From Gammaproteobacteria bacterium (lineage in GTDB: Bacteria; Pseudomonadota; Gammaproteobacteria; Xanthomonadales; SZUA-36), in assembly GCA_024279945.1 (NCBI GenBank), contig JAJRRA010000046.1, positions 1 to 63,468 of the forward strand: 63,468 nucleotides of DNA. The letters run 5' to 3'. The notes beneath the pieces were generated by a model. It made no database searches. It was not told the DNA's origin and worked only from the letters and a program-made list of their open reading frames with translations. A program made the position numbers and the translations under genes. Of the stretch, positions 1 through 7,652 are shown piece by piece. Within the stretch, counting starts at the first letter, position 1, and each line of letters begins with the position of its first letter.

Positions 1-287
1 GAGCGACCATACTCCTTCCAGGACACGCTGCAAGTACGTCCCTGTAAGCTCGGATGCGTCATCCCTGACGCATACGGTCCTGCAAGAAGCACGGTCACTC
101 TTTCCGGCTATTCAGAGTTCTGCATCACAACATGGCAAGAGGAGGCCCAGGGACGGTTCATGCCGTGTCCCGGAAACAGCTCCCTTACTCCGGACCGGCG
201 CCCCAAACAAGAAAGACAAGCGTCTCCATCTCCAGAGCTGCGCCCTGACAAAAAAGACAGCATATACAAGCCTGCTGGAATTCACAG
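1..287. other. Noncoding left edge with one stem-loop
   Basis: I see no convincing reading frame in these 287 bases. Positions 54-61 and 66-73 form a perfect 8-bp stem with a 4-base loop (ATGCGTCA, TCCC, TGACGCAT). There is no T-tract after it, so it is not a standard terminator in either direction. Read on the minus strand, the sequence beside the stem resembles a kind of structured intergenic repeat that I associate with gammaproteobacterial genomes. That is an impression from memory, not a match. Confidence 0.35.
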
Positions 288-1190
288 TCAGCCTGAAACC
301 ATACGGTCGTAAAAGCGTGCGCGGTAAAGCAGGCGTCTGTGGCCCGGAGTGTCTTCGAAGGCGGTCCGTTTGTGTAATACGTTGTTGCAGATGAGGCCCT
401 CGCCTTTTTGCAGACGGTAGCGGAACAGCGGCCCGGAGTCGTCGGCCAGGAGTTCGCTTAGAAAATCCCGCGCTGCCGTGGTCGTTTTATCCTCACGCCA
501 GTGGATGTTTCTTTTGCGGGCGCTGTAGCGCATATGCAGTGTGCCGTCTCGAGGATCACCCGAAAAAACCGGGCCACAAATGGCCGGGCGGATTTGAACT
601 CGCACACCTGCATGGTCCGGCCCTTTGTTTGCGGGGATGATCATGCACTCGGGATGTTCGAAAGCACTGATAAAGGCCGGGTTTTCGTCACGCAGGCGGA
701 TGTAGGCCATTTCTGGATCGAACAGGGCGCTTTCACCGCCTGAAACGGCAGGGTTTGCACAATGCAAAACGATGGCGCGGATCTGCCGGTCGGGGGCATT
801 GTAGTAACCGTCGGTATGCCAGCTTAGGCTATTGTTTGAATAAGGCACATACTCACTGCGAACGCCGGCGGTTGCCACGGAGATTTCCGAAACGCCGTCT
901 TCGTTGGTGCACAGGTGATGGTCGAGTCGCAGCAAGCCGAAGTTCGCAGCAAAGCTGCGTACCGCAGCCCGGTCGGAAAAATCATCACAACAGCGGTAAA
1001 TCGCCATGTTGGAGCGCCGGCAGATTGCCAGGATGGCCGCTTTTTCCGTTTCACCCAAATCGGCCAGCCCGCCGATTTCCACCATGAGCTCTTCCGCGCG
1101 GTGCGGGTGATGGTCGAGCCTGGCTTCGCGCCATGCCAGGTAGCTGGAATGGTCCATATCAGCATTACTCCGGATGAGTCCACTGGACAT
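288..1190 (-). CDS. TauD/TfdA-family Fe(II)/2-oxoglutarate dioxygenase
   Basis: A 300-residue protein of the TauD/TfdA clade, which couples 2-oxoglutarate decarboxylation to hydroxylation of a small organic substrate. The metal triad is readable: H125 and D127 in the SWHTDGYYN motif and the distal H273 in NNVLHKRTAF. The RRLLYRARF stretch near the C-terminus supplies the arginine expected to bind 2-oxoglutarate. Length fits the family. The first ATG (1190) has no clear ribosome site; the ATG at residue 12 (1157) has a CGGAG about 10 bases upstream and may be the true start. The gene is divergent from dsrA and shares its AT-rich spacer. The substrate cannot be read; a sulfonate is tempting beside dsr but unproven. 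Confidence 0.85.
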   Translation of the reverse strand: MSSGLIRSNADMDHSSYLAWREARLDHHPHRAEELMVEIGGLADLGETEKAAILAICRRSNMAIYRCCDDFSDRAAVRSFAANFGLLRLDHHLCTNEDGVSEISVATAGVRSEYVPYSNNSLSWHTDGYYNAPDRQIRAIVLHCANPAVSGGESALFDPEMAYIRLRDENPAFISAFEHPECMIIPANKGPDHAGVRVQIRPAICGPVFSGDPRDGTLHMRYSARKRNIHWREDKTTTAARDFLSELLADDSGPLFRYRLQKGEGLICNNVLHKRTAFEDTPGHRRLLYRARFYDRMVSG

Positions 1191-1390
1191 TGAGTGTGAA
1201 AATTATATATGATGAATTATTAATATACTGAAATAATCAAGTCAAAATATTCATGCAAAATTACGCATTTATTCATCAGCGTTCAAATGGCCACCGGCCA
1301 ATCGCCCGAACAGCCGGCTGTTTACCATGATGCTGGGAGATCAACAGGGCTCATAAACACACAACACAAGCAGATTTGGTGGAAACTATT
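1191..1390. promoter_or_regulatory. Divergent spacer upstream of dsrA
   Basis: Two hundred bases separate the dioxygenase start from the dsrA start. Bases 1200-1280 are strongly AT-rich compared with the genes on both sides, as expected for a promoter region serving the dsr operon and perhaps the divergent gene. A GC-rich palindrome TGGCCACCGGCCA lies around 1287-1299. I could not pick a convincing -35/-10 pair or a named operator. Confidence 0.45.
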
Positions 1391-2644
1391 ATGTCGAAGC
1401 AGCCACACGACACACCGTTATTGGATGAACTGGAGCAGGGTCCCTGGCCGAGTTTCGTTACCGGGCTTAAAAAGTTGGCGAGTGATGAAGGCAAGCCCTA
1501 TGCCAACATGATGACCGATCTGCTGGGCCAGCTTGAACATTCCTACGAGACCCGCACGGGTTACTGGAAAGGCGGCACGGTCAGCGTCTTTGGCTACGGC
1601 GGCGGTGTTATTCCCCGCTTCTCGGAAGTGGCGGAAGACTACCCTGAGTCGTCAGAATTTCACACACTGCGGATCCAACCGCCGGCCGGAATGCACTATT
1701 CAACAGACCTGTTACGCAAGATGTGCGACATCTGGGAAGAGCATGGATCGGGCCTGATCGCACTCCACGGACAGTCGGGGGACATTATGTTCCAGGGGTG
1801 TACAACGGAGAATGTGCAAAAATCGTTTGATGCCCTCAACGAAATCGGCCTGTACATGGGTGGGGCGGGCCCTGCTTTAAGGACTTCCATGAGCTGCGTT
1901 GGTCATGCCCGCTGTGAGCAGTCCTGCTACGATGACGTGCGCGCGCATCGCATGATCGTCAACGGTTTGATTGATGAAATGCACCGCCCGGCACTACCCT
2001 ACAAATTTAAATTTAAGTTCTCCGGTTGCCCGAACGACTGTGTGAACGCCATCCACCGTTCGGATTTCGCCATCATCGGCACCTGGCGCGACGACATGCA
2101 GGTTGACCAGGAGAAGGTCAAGGAGCACGTCGCCAAAGTCGGGCGCAAACAGATGATAGATACCGTGATCGCTCATTGCCCGACCCGTGCGTTGAGCCTG
2201 AACGATGACGACACACTGGATGTGGACAACGGCAGTTGTGTGCGTTGCATGCACTGCATCAATGTCATGACCAAAGCCCTGTCGCCCGGCAAAGACCGTG
2301 GCGTAACCATCCTGATGGGCGGCAAGCGTTCGCTGAAGATCGGTGACCAGATGGGTACGGTGGTTATTCCCTTCATGCCACTGGAAAGTGACGAGGATTT
2401 CGAAACCTTGAATGAACTGGCGGAAACGGTGATCGACTTCTTCGCCGAAAATGCGCTGGAGCACGAGCGTGTCGGTGAAACCATCACCCGCATCGGTCTG
2501 GCCAATTTCCTCTCTGCGATTGATGTTGAGGTTGACCCCAACATGGTGAATCATCCGCGCACCAGTTCGTATATCCGCACCGATGACTGGGATGAAGAAG
2601 CTCAAAAATGGTTCGAACGCAAAGGAGTTGCAGCAAATGAATAA
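1391..2644 (+). CDS. dsrA: Reverse dissimilatory sulfite reductase, alpha subunit
   Basis: A 417-residue DsrA. With DsrB it forms the siroheme enzyme that, in sulfur oxidisers, turns sulfane sulfur delivered by DsrC into sulfite in the cytoplasm. Siroheme/[4Fe-4S] ligands are visible as C169, C175 (SCVGHARC) and C213, C217 (SGCPNDC). An inserted ferredoxin domain is seen as C263 and C283, C286, C289 (CVRCMHC). I take the ATG at 1391 (MSKQPHDT); an in-frame ATG 15 bases upstream exists. No strong ribosome site is visible. The gene opens the operon and overlaps dsrB by 8 bases. The oxidative type is inferred from the dsrEFH and dsrL neighbours, not from a tree. Confidence 0.97.
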   Translation: MSKQPHDTPLLDELEQGPWPSFVTGLKKLASDEGKPYANMMTDLLGQLEHSYETRTGYWKGGTVSVFGYGGGVIPRFSEVAEDYPESSEFHTLRIQPPAGMHYSTDLLRKMCDIWEEHGSGLIALHGQSGDIMFQGCTTENVQKSFDALNEIGLYMGGAGPALRTSMSCVGHARCEQSCYDDVRAHRMIVNGLIDEMHRPALPYKFKFKFSGCPNDCVNAIHRSDFAIIGTWRDDMQVDQEKVKEHVAKVGRKQMIDTVIAHCPTRALSLNDDDTLDVDNGSCVRCMHCINVMTKALSPGKDRGVTILMGGKRSLKIGDQMGTVVIPFMPLESDEDFETLNELAETVIDFFAENALEHERVGETITRIGLANFLSAIDVEVDPNMVNHPRTSSYIRTDDWDEEAQKWFERKGVAANE

Positions 2645-3716
2645 GGCAACACTACCCCGCAGGGCGGAAGAGCACGGAGTTCCTGATCCTTTTCCCCATA
2701 TGCACCCCACCCTGAAACAGAACTATGGAAACTGGGCCTGGCATGACCGCCCGCGTCCCGGTGTTTTGCACCATGTGGCCAACGGCGGTGATGAAATATG
2801 GACCGTGCGTGCCGGCACGCAGCGCCAGATGGGTGTGCACACGATTCGCAAGCTGTGCGAAATTGCCGATGAATTCGCCGATGGCCACATGCGTTTCACC
2901 ACCCGCAGCAATGTCGAATTCATGGTCACCGCGGCAGACAAAACCGCACCGTTGATCAAACGCCTGAACGACGAGGGCTTTCCGGTCGGTGGCACCGGCA
3001 ATTCACTGTCGATGATCTCCCATACCCAGGGATGGCTGCATTGTGACATCCCCGGTACCGATGCATCCGGTGTAGTCAAGGCCCTGATGGACGAATTGCA
3101 CCACGAATTCACCCACGAGGAAATGCCCAACCGGGTGCGTATGACCACCTCCTGCTGCCAGATCAATTGCGGCGGTCAGGGTGATATTGCAATCAATGTG
3201 CAATATACGCGGCCACCCAAGATCAACCACGATCTGGTGGCCAATGTTTGCGAGCGTCCGGCAGTTGTGGCCCGTTGCCCGGTAGCGGCGATACGCCCGG
3301 CCATGGTTAACGGCAAGCCTTCACTCGAGATAGACGAGAAAAAATGCATGTGCTGTGGCGCCTGCTATCCACCCTGCCCGCCGATGCAGATCAACGGGCC
3401 GGAATCAACCAAGCTCGCCGTCTGGGTGGGTGGCAAACACTCCAATGCACGCAGCAAGCCGACCTTCCACAAACTGGTGGTGGCCGGCCTGCCCAATAAT
3501 CCGCCCCGCTGGCCGGAAGTGGCTGAGGTGGTTAAATCGATCCTGTACGCCTACAAGGAAGACGCCCGGGCCTGGGAGCGCATGGGGGAGTGGATCGAGC
3601 GTATCGGCTGGCCGCGTTTCTTCGAGATGACCGGGCTGGCCTTTACCAAACACCACATTGACAACTGGCACGGCGGACGCAGCGCTCTGAACGCGTCGGC
3701 CCATATCCATTTTTAA
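2637..3716 (+). CDS. dsrB: Reverse dissimilatory sulfite reductase, beta subunit
   Basis: A 359-residue DsrB, the partner of DsrA in the alpha2-beta2 sulfite reductase. The cluster-binding cysteines appear as SCC (173-174) followed by C178 (INCGG). A ferredoxin domain near the middle shows CMCCGACYPPCP. I chose ATG 2637 because it gives the standard N-terminus (MNKATLPRRAEEHG) and overlaps the end of dsrA as ATGAATAA, the usual sign of translational coupling. The next gene, dsrE, begins 40 bases downstream. Confidence 0.97.
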   Translation: MNKATLPRRAEEHGVPDPFPHMHPTLKQNYGNWAWHDRPRPGVLHHVANGGDEIWTVRAGTQRQMGVHTIRKLCEIADEFADGHMRFTTRSNVEFMVTAADKTAPLIKRLNDEGFPVGGTGNSLSMISHTQGWLHCDIPGTDASGVVKALMDELHHEFTHEEMPNRVRMTTSCCQINCGGQGDIAINVQYTRPPKINHDLVANVCERPAVVARCPVAAIRPAMVNGKPSLEIDEKKCMCCGACYPPCPPMQINGPESTKLAVWVGGKHSNARSKPTFHKLVVAGLPNNPPRWPEVAEVVKSILYAYKEDARAWERMGEWIERIGWPRFFEMTGLAFTKHHIDNWHGGRSALNASAHIHF

Positions 3717-3756
3717 CCACGCTGTTTTATGAAGGCATTTTTGTGAAGCCACAGTT

Positions 3757-4116
3757 ATGAAATTTGGAATCCTGATCAACGAAGGTCCGTTTACCCACCA
3801 GGCCTCTGATAGCGCCTATCGATTTGCCGAGGCCGTGCTGGCCAGGGGACACGAAATCTATCGGGTGTTTTTCTACAACGACGGCGTTTATAACTGCAAC
3901 AAACTGTCCGAACCGCAAAGCGATGACCGGAATCTGGTGGCGCTGTGGTCGAAACTGGGTACCGAGAACGGCATCGACCTGGTGGTGTGTATCGCCGCCG
4001 CTTTGCGCCGGGGTATCAAGGACGAGGTGGTGGCGGAAGGTTTCCGGATTTCCGGGCTGGGTCAACTGGTCGAAGCGGGCATCGAGGCCGACCGGCTGGT
4101 GGTGTTTGGCGACTGA
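3757..4116 (+). CDS. dsrE: DsrE subunit of the DsrEFH sulfurtransferase
   Basis: A 119-residue DsrE. DsrEFH is a cytoplasmic hexameric persulfide carrier that hands sulfur to DsrC and is found in sulfur-oxidising, not sulfate-reducing, Dsr systems. The active cysteine is C78 in DLVVCIAAALRRG, the position known from the Allochromatium protein. Length and fold pattern match TusD/DsrE. No clear ribosome site precedes the ATG. dsrF follows after 26 bases. Confidence 0.95.
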   Translation: MKFGILINEGPFTHQASDSAYRFAEAVLARGHEIYRVFFYNDGVYNCNKLSEPQSDDRNLVALWSKLGTENGIDLVVCIAAALRRGIKDEVVAEGFRISGLGQLVEAGIEADRLVVFGD

Positions 4117-4142
4117 TGGGCAACTGATGGAGAACGAGTGAA

Positions 4143-4532
4143 ATGGAAGAATGGGAAGAGTCCGGCCCTGAAGTAGTCAAGCGCTTCATGTACGTCAACC
4201 GCAGGGCGCCTTACGGCACCATCTATGCCCTGGAATGCCTTGAAGTGGTTCTTATTGCTGCTGCTTTTGATCAGGACGTGAGTGTGGTCTTTCTGGACGA
4301 TGGCGTTTGCCAGTTAAAGAAAAACCAGGACACAACCGCGATTGGGATGAAAAATTTTTCCAGAACATACGGGGCGCTTGATGACTACGACGTGGAAAAA
4401 ATCTACGTTGAAAAAGAGTCACTCGAAGCGCGTGGTCTGACCGCAGACGACCTGGTGATTCCGGTTGAAGTGATTGCGGCAGATGATTTACGCGACGTCA
4501 TGGCGCAGCAGGATGTGGTGATCAGCTCATGA
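4143..4532 (+). CDS. dsrF: DsrF subunit of the DsrEFH sulfurtransferase
   Basis: A 129-residue DsrF (TusC-like), a structural subunit of the DsrEFH hexamer. The family core is readable: RRAPYGTIYALECLEVVLIAA, then the FLDDGVCQL strand. Start ATG 4143 is preceded by a GGAG about ten bases upstream. The stop codon overlaps the dsrH start as ATGA at 4529-4532, so the two are translationally coupled. Confidence 0.94.
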   Translation: MEEWEESGPEVVKRFMYVNRRAPYGTIYALECLEVVLIAAAFDQDVSVVFLDDGVCQLKKNQDTTAIGMKNFSRTYGALDDYDVEKIYVEKESLEARGLTADDLVIPVEVIAADDLRDVMAQQDVVISS

Positions 4533-4840
4533 ATTCCATGTTGCATTTAATCAATAAATCACCGTTTGAAAGAACCGCGCTGGACAGTTGCCTGCGTGTG
4601 GCGAAAGCGGGAAGCTCAATCCTGCTGATCGAAGACGGAGTTTACGCGGCCCTGAAAAACGCCGCACACGCGATAAAAATTTCTACCCGCATGGAAGATT
4701 TTTCTTTTTATGTCCTCGGGCCCGATGTTGCTGCACGGGGCCTGGGTGACACTCCTTTGATCGAAGGCATTACGGTCGTTGATTACGAAGGATTCGTCGA
4801 TTTGGTGGCGGAACATGAGGTCACCCAATCCTGGTTGTAG
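4529..4840 (+). CDS. dsrH: DsrH subunit of the DsrEFH sulfurtransferase
   Basis: A 103-residue DsrH (TusB-like), the smallest subunit of the sulfur-transfer hexamer. It begins MNSMLHLINKSPFE and carries a single conserved cysteine, C21 (or C18 if translation begins at the second methionine), matching the redox-active cysteine of the family. IEDGVYAA is the usual strand-loop. It overlaps dsrF by four bases, and dsrC follows 26 bases later. Confidence 0.94.
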   Translation: MNSMLHLINKSPFERTALDSCLRVAKAGSSILLIEDGVYAALKNAAHAIKISTRMEDFSFYVLGPDVAARGLGDTPLIEGITVVDYEGFVDLVAEHEVTQSWL

Positions 4841-4866
4841 TTTTGAATTTGATGAAGAGGTAAGCC

Positions 4867-5199
4867 ATGGCTTATGAATGTAACGGCGCGACGATTGAAG
4901 CTGATGAGGAGGGCTATATTCTCGATATCAGCCTGTGGAACACCGATCTCGCGGGCTTGATTGCCGAGGCCGAGAACATCGAGATGGGTGATGATCACTG
5001 GGAGGTCGTCAACTTTCTGCGCAATTACTACGACGAATACCAGATCGCCCCTGCAGTCCGGGTTTTGACCAAGGCGGTCAAGAGATCACTGGGGCCTGAG
5101 AAGGGCAACAGCAAATACCTGTACGAACTGTTTCCGTATGGCCCGGCCAAGCAAGCCTGCAAGATTGCCGGTTTGCCCAAACCGACGGGCTGTATATGA
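4867..5199 (+). CDS. dsrC: DsrC sulfur-carrier protein
   Basis: A 110-residue DsrC. It carries sulfur as a trisulfide between DsrEFH, DsrAB and the membrane DsrMKJOP complex. The flexible C-terminal arm is intact, with C98 (KQACKIAG) and the penultimate C109 (KPTGCI) eleven residues apart; both are needed for trisulfide chemistry, so this is true DsrC and not a TusE-type homologue lacking the inner cysteine. An AGAGG sits eight bases before ATG 4867. A 154-base gap with a strong hairpin separates it from dsrM. Confidence 0.97.
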   Translation: MAYECNGATIEADEEGYILDISLWNTDLAGLIAEAENIEMGDDHWEVVNFLRNYYDEYQIAPAVRVLTKAVKRSLGPEKGNSKYLYELFPYGPAKQACKIAGLPKPTGCI

Positions 5200-5216
5200 G
5201 GAACCCTTGATTTGTT

Positions 5217-5254
5217 CGTCATTCCGGATCGGCGTAGCCGTATCCGGAATGACG
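5217..5254. other. Perfect hairpin between dsrC and dsrM
   Basis: Bases 5217-5229 (CGTCATTCCGGAT) pair perfectly with 5242-5254 over 13 bp, and the 12-base loop holds a further CGG/CCG pairing. No T-tract follows. Possible roles are protection of the dsrC mRNA end or partial attenuation before dsrM; it may also be a dispersed REP-type element, since GTCATTCC-type palindromes are common intergenic repeats. Confidence 0.7.
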
Positions 5255-5353
5255 GTAAACAAGAAATCACGGAAAACGAATTAGTCTGAGGTGCCCTGCC
5301 GGGTTGGTGCCGGCAAGGCGGCTGAGGTGTAAAAAGGAGGCATAAAGAAGAAG

Positions 5354-6103
5354 GTGCTGAGCGCAGTTTATGCAATTCTGTTTTACCTCGCGGCGGTAGT
5401 TTTTTCCGTCGGTCTGGTGTACAGAATCAGGCTCTACGCCAAAACCCCCGCGCCCCTGAAAATCCCGACCACCCCTGCGCCCGTGACCCAGGCGGGTGTG
5501 GTGGCGCGCATGGCGAAAGAAGTGGTCTTTTTCGACAGCCTGTTCAAATCCAATAAATGGACCTGGTTGTTTGGCTGGGTATTCCATGTGTCCCTGTTGC
5601 TGGTATTGCTGCGGCATTTGCGCTATTTCACCGAGCCGGTCTGGTCCTGGGTGGTGCTGGTGCAGCCCTTCGGCCTGTATGCCGGTTTTGCGATGCTGGG
5701 TGGACTGGCAGCACTGTGGGGGCGGCGTCTGGTCGTTGAGCGTATCCGTTATATTTCTGCACCATCCGATCACCTGATGCTGTTGTTGCTGATAGGTATT
5801 GCCTCCAGTGGCCTGCTGATGAAATTCGTGGCACACACGGACATTATTTCGCTCAAGGCTTTTGTCCTGGGCTTGATTCGTTTTGACTGGCAGCCCCTGC
5901 CTGCCGATCCCTTGTTGCTGACCCACCTGGGGCTGGTGCTGGTATTGATGTTTATTTTTCCGTTTTCAAAACTGTTGCACGCACCCGGCGTGTTCTTCAG
6001 CCCCACCCGGAACCAGGTCGATAACGCGCGTGAGAAAAGGCATCTCGCACCGTGGGCTGCCGCACTGGATACCAACAGACAAGAGGGCAAAGCCGATGGC
6101 TGA
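5354..6103 (+). CDS. dsrM: DsrM, cytochrome b subunit of DsrMKJOP
   Basis: A 249-residue integral membrane protein of the NarI/DsrM cytochrome b family. It is the quinone-interacting subunit of the complex that exchanges electrons with DsrC. Five or so hydrophobic segments are readable, and histidines in HVSLLLVLLRHLRYF and in later helices are candidate heme ligands. The start is GTG 5354; a GGAGG (5336-5340) lies 13 bases upstream, a slightly long spacing. It overlaps dsrK by eight bases (ATGGCTGA). Confidence 0.92.
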   Translation: MLSAVYAILFYLAAVVFSVGLVYRIRLYAKTPAPLKIPTTPAPVTQAGVVARMAKEVVFFDSLFKSNKWTWLFGWVFHVSLLLVLLRHLRYFTEPVWSWVVLVQPFGLYAGFAMLGGLAALWGRRLVVERIRYISAPSDHLMLLLLIGIASSGLLMKFVAHTDIISLKAFVLGLIRFDWQPLPADPLLLTHLGLVLVLMFIFPFSKLLHAPGVFFSPTRNQVDNAREKRHLAPWAAALDTNRQEGKADG

Positions 6104-7610
6104 TTACAAGGTGCCCTGCATCGACAAGCCCCTTGATATCCCGGCGCTGGCGCGGGGCTCAATGGCACATTCAGCGCCTTTCCCGGCGGCGCCGGAGCAC
6201 CAGCAGGCGCTTGGCTTCCCCGGTGAACTGGTGGACGACTGGCACGACAAGGCTATCGACAAGTTTGCCGAGCTACTCGGTAAATCGCGTGCGCTGCAGG
6301 TTTACATGGACAGTTGCGTCAAGTGCGGCGCATGTACCGACAAATGCCAGTATTTCCTCGGCAGCGGTGATCCCAAAAATATGCCGGTTGCGCGCCAGGA
6401 CCTGATGCGTAAGGTTTATCGCCGCCATTTTACCTGGGCGGGCAAAATTGTGCCCTGGCTGGTGGACGCTGAGGACCTGACCGAAGAAGTACTAGATGAC
6501 TGGTACAGCTACTTCCACCAGTGCTCCCAGTGCCGGCGCTGCTCCGTGTTTTGCCCCTACGGAATCGATACGGCTGAAATATCCATGGCGGCCCGCGAGA
6601 TCATGGATCACATCGGCAAAGGGCAGAAATACTGCAACGAAATTCTCGGCAAGGTGCACAAGATCGGTAACAACCTCGGCCTGCCTGAAAAGGCGTTGGC
6701 CAATACGCTGGAAGATCTGGAAGAGGACATTGAGGAAGAAACCGGCTTAGAGGTCAAATTGCCACTTAATGTAAAGGGTGCTGATATCCTGCTGGTGACA
6801 CCCAGCGCCGATTTTTTTGCCGAACCGCATGTGGACGGGCTGATCGGCTACGCCAAGGTGTTCCACCAGGCGGGAGTGAGCTGGACCATCAGTTCATACG
6901 CATCGGAGGCCGCCAATTTCGCCATGTTCATCGGCTCCTACGAGCAGATGAAGCTGGTGGCGGCACGGATTAGGAAAGCGGCCGAAGACCTGGGTGTAAA
7001 ACGGATTATTTTTGGTGAGTGCGGACATGCCTGGCGGGTCGCCTACGCCTTTCTGAACACGCTGGCCGGACCGTTTGATTTCCTCGACCCCGATTACCCG
7101 GTGCCACAGCATATTTGTGAATTAACCTGGGATTTGATTGAAAAAGGGGCGCTGACGCTGGATAAATCCGCCAACGACCACATGACGCTGACCTTTCACG
7201 ACTCCTGCAACGTAGCACGCGCCACACGCATGGGCGAAGAACCCGGCGGGCAGTTTGAAATCCCCCGGGCGATTATCAAAGCCTGCTGCAACAATTTCGT
7301 CGATATGGACGCCGATACCATCCGCGAAAGCACCTTTTGCTGTGGTGGCGGTGGCGGCCTGTTGACGGATGACCTGATGGAGACCCGGATCAACGGCGCA
7401 TCGCCCCGGATGCAGGCGCTAAAAGAAGTCGTTGACGACCACGGTGTAACCCACATGGCGGCCATCTGCGCCATCTGTAAATCACAGTTTGCCAAGATTA
7501 TGCCGATCTATGGATTTGAAATGGACAGCATTGTCAGCGTACACCAGTTGGTCTCAAACGCGATTATTCTGGATGGTCAGACAAGTGGCCAGACAAGCGA
7601 AGCTGAATGA
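6096..7610 (+). CDS. dsrK: DsrK, HdrD-like catalytic subunit of DsrMKJOP
   Basis: A 504-residue cytoplasmic iron-sulfur protein related to heterodisulfide reductase HdrD. It is thought to act on the DsrC trisulfide/disulfide. Two [4Fe-4S] ferredoxin motifs (SCVKCGACTDKC and CSQCRRCSVFCP) are followed by a CCG-domain region with CCNN and FCCGGGGGLLTDD, which bind the noncubane catalytic cluster. Start ATG 6096 (MADYKVPC) was chosen over longer readings because it overlaps the end of dsrM in the coupled manner seen elsewhere in this operon. Confidence 0.96.
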   Translation: MADYKVPCIDKPLDIPALARGSMAHSAPFPAAPEHQQALGFPGELVDDWHDKAIDKFAELLGKSRALQVYMDSCVKCGACTDKCQYFLGSGDPKNMPVARQDLMRKVYRRHFTWAGKIVPWLVDAEDLTEEVLDDWYSYFHQCSQCRRCSVFCPYGIDTAEISMAAREIMDHIGKGQKYCNEILGKVHKIGNNLGLPEKALANTLEDLEEDIEEETGLEVKLPLNVKGADILLVTPSADFFAEPHVDGLIGYAKVFHQAGVSWTISSYASEAANFAMFIGSYEQMKLVAARIRKAAEDLGVKRIIFGECGHAWRVAYAFLNTLAGPFDFLDPDYPVPQHICELTWDLIEKGALTLDKSANDHMTLTFHDSCNVARATRMGEEPGGQFEIPRAIIKACCNNFVDMDADTIRESTFCCGGGGGLLTDDLMETRINGASPRMQALKEVVDDHGVTHMAAICAICKSQFAKIMPIYGFEMDSIVSVHQLVSNAIILDGQTSGQTSEAE

Positions 7611-7652
7611 AATAAATACCAGGCGCTTCGACAGGCGCAGGACGAGGACACG

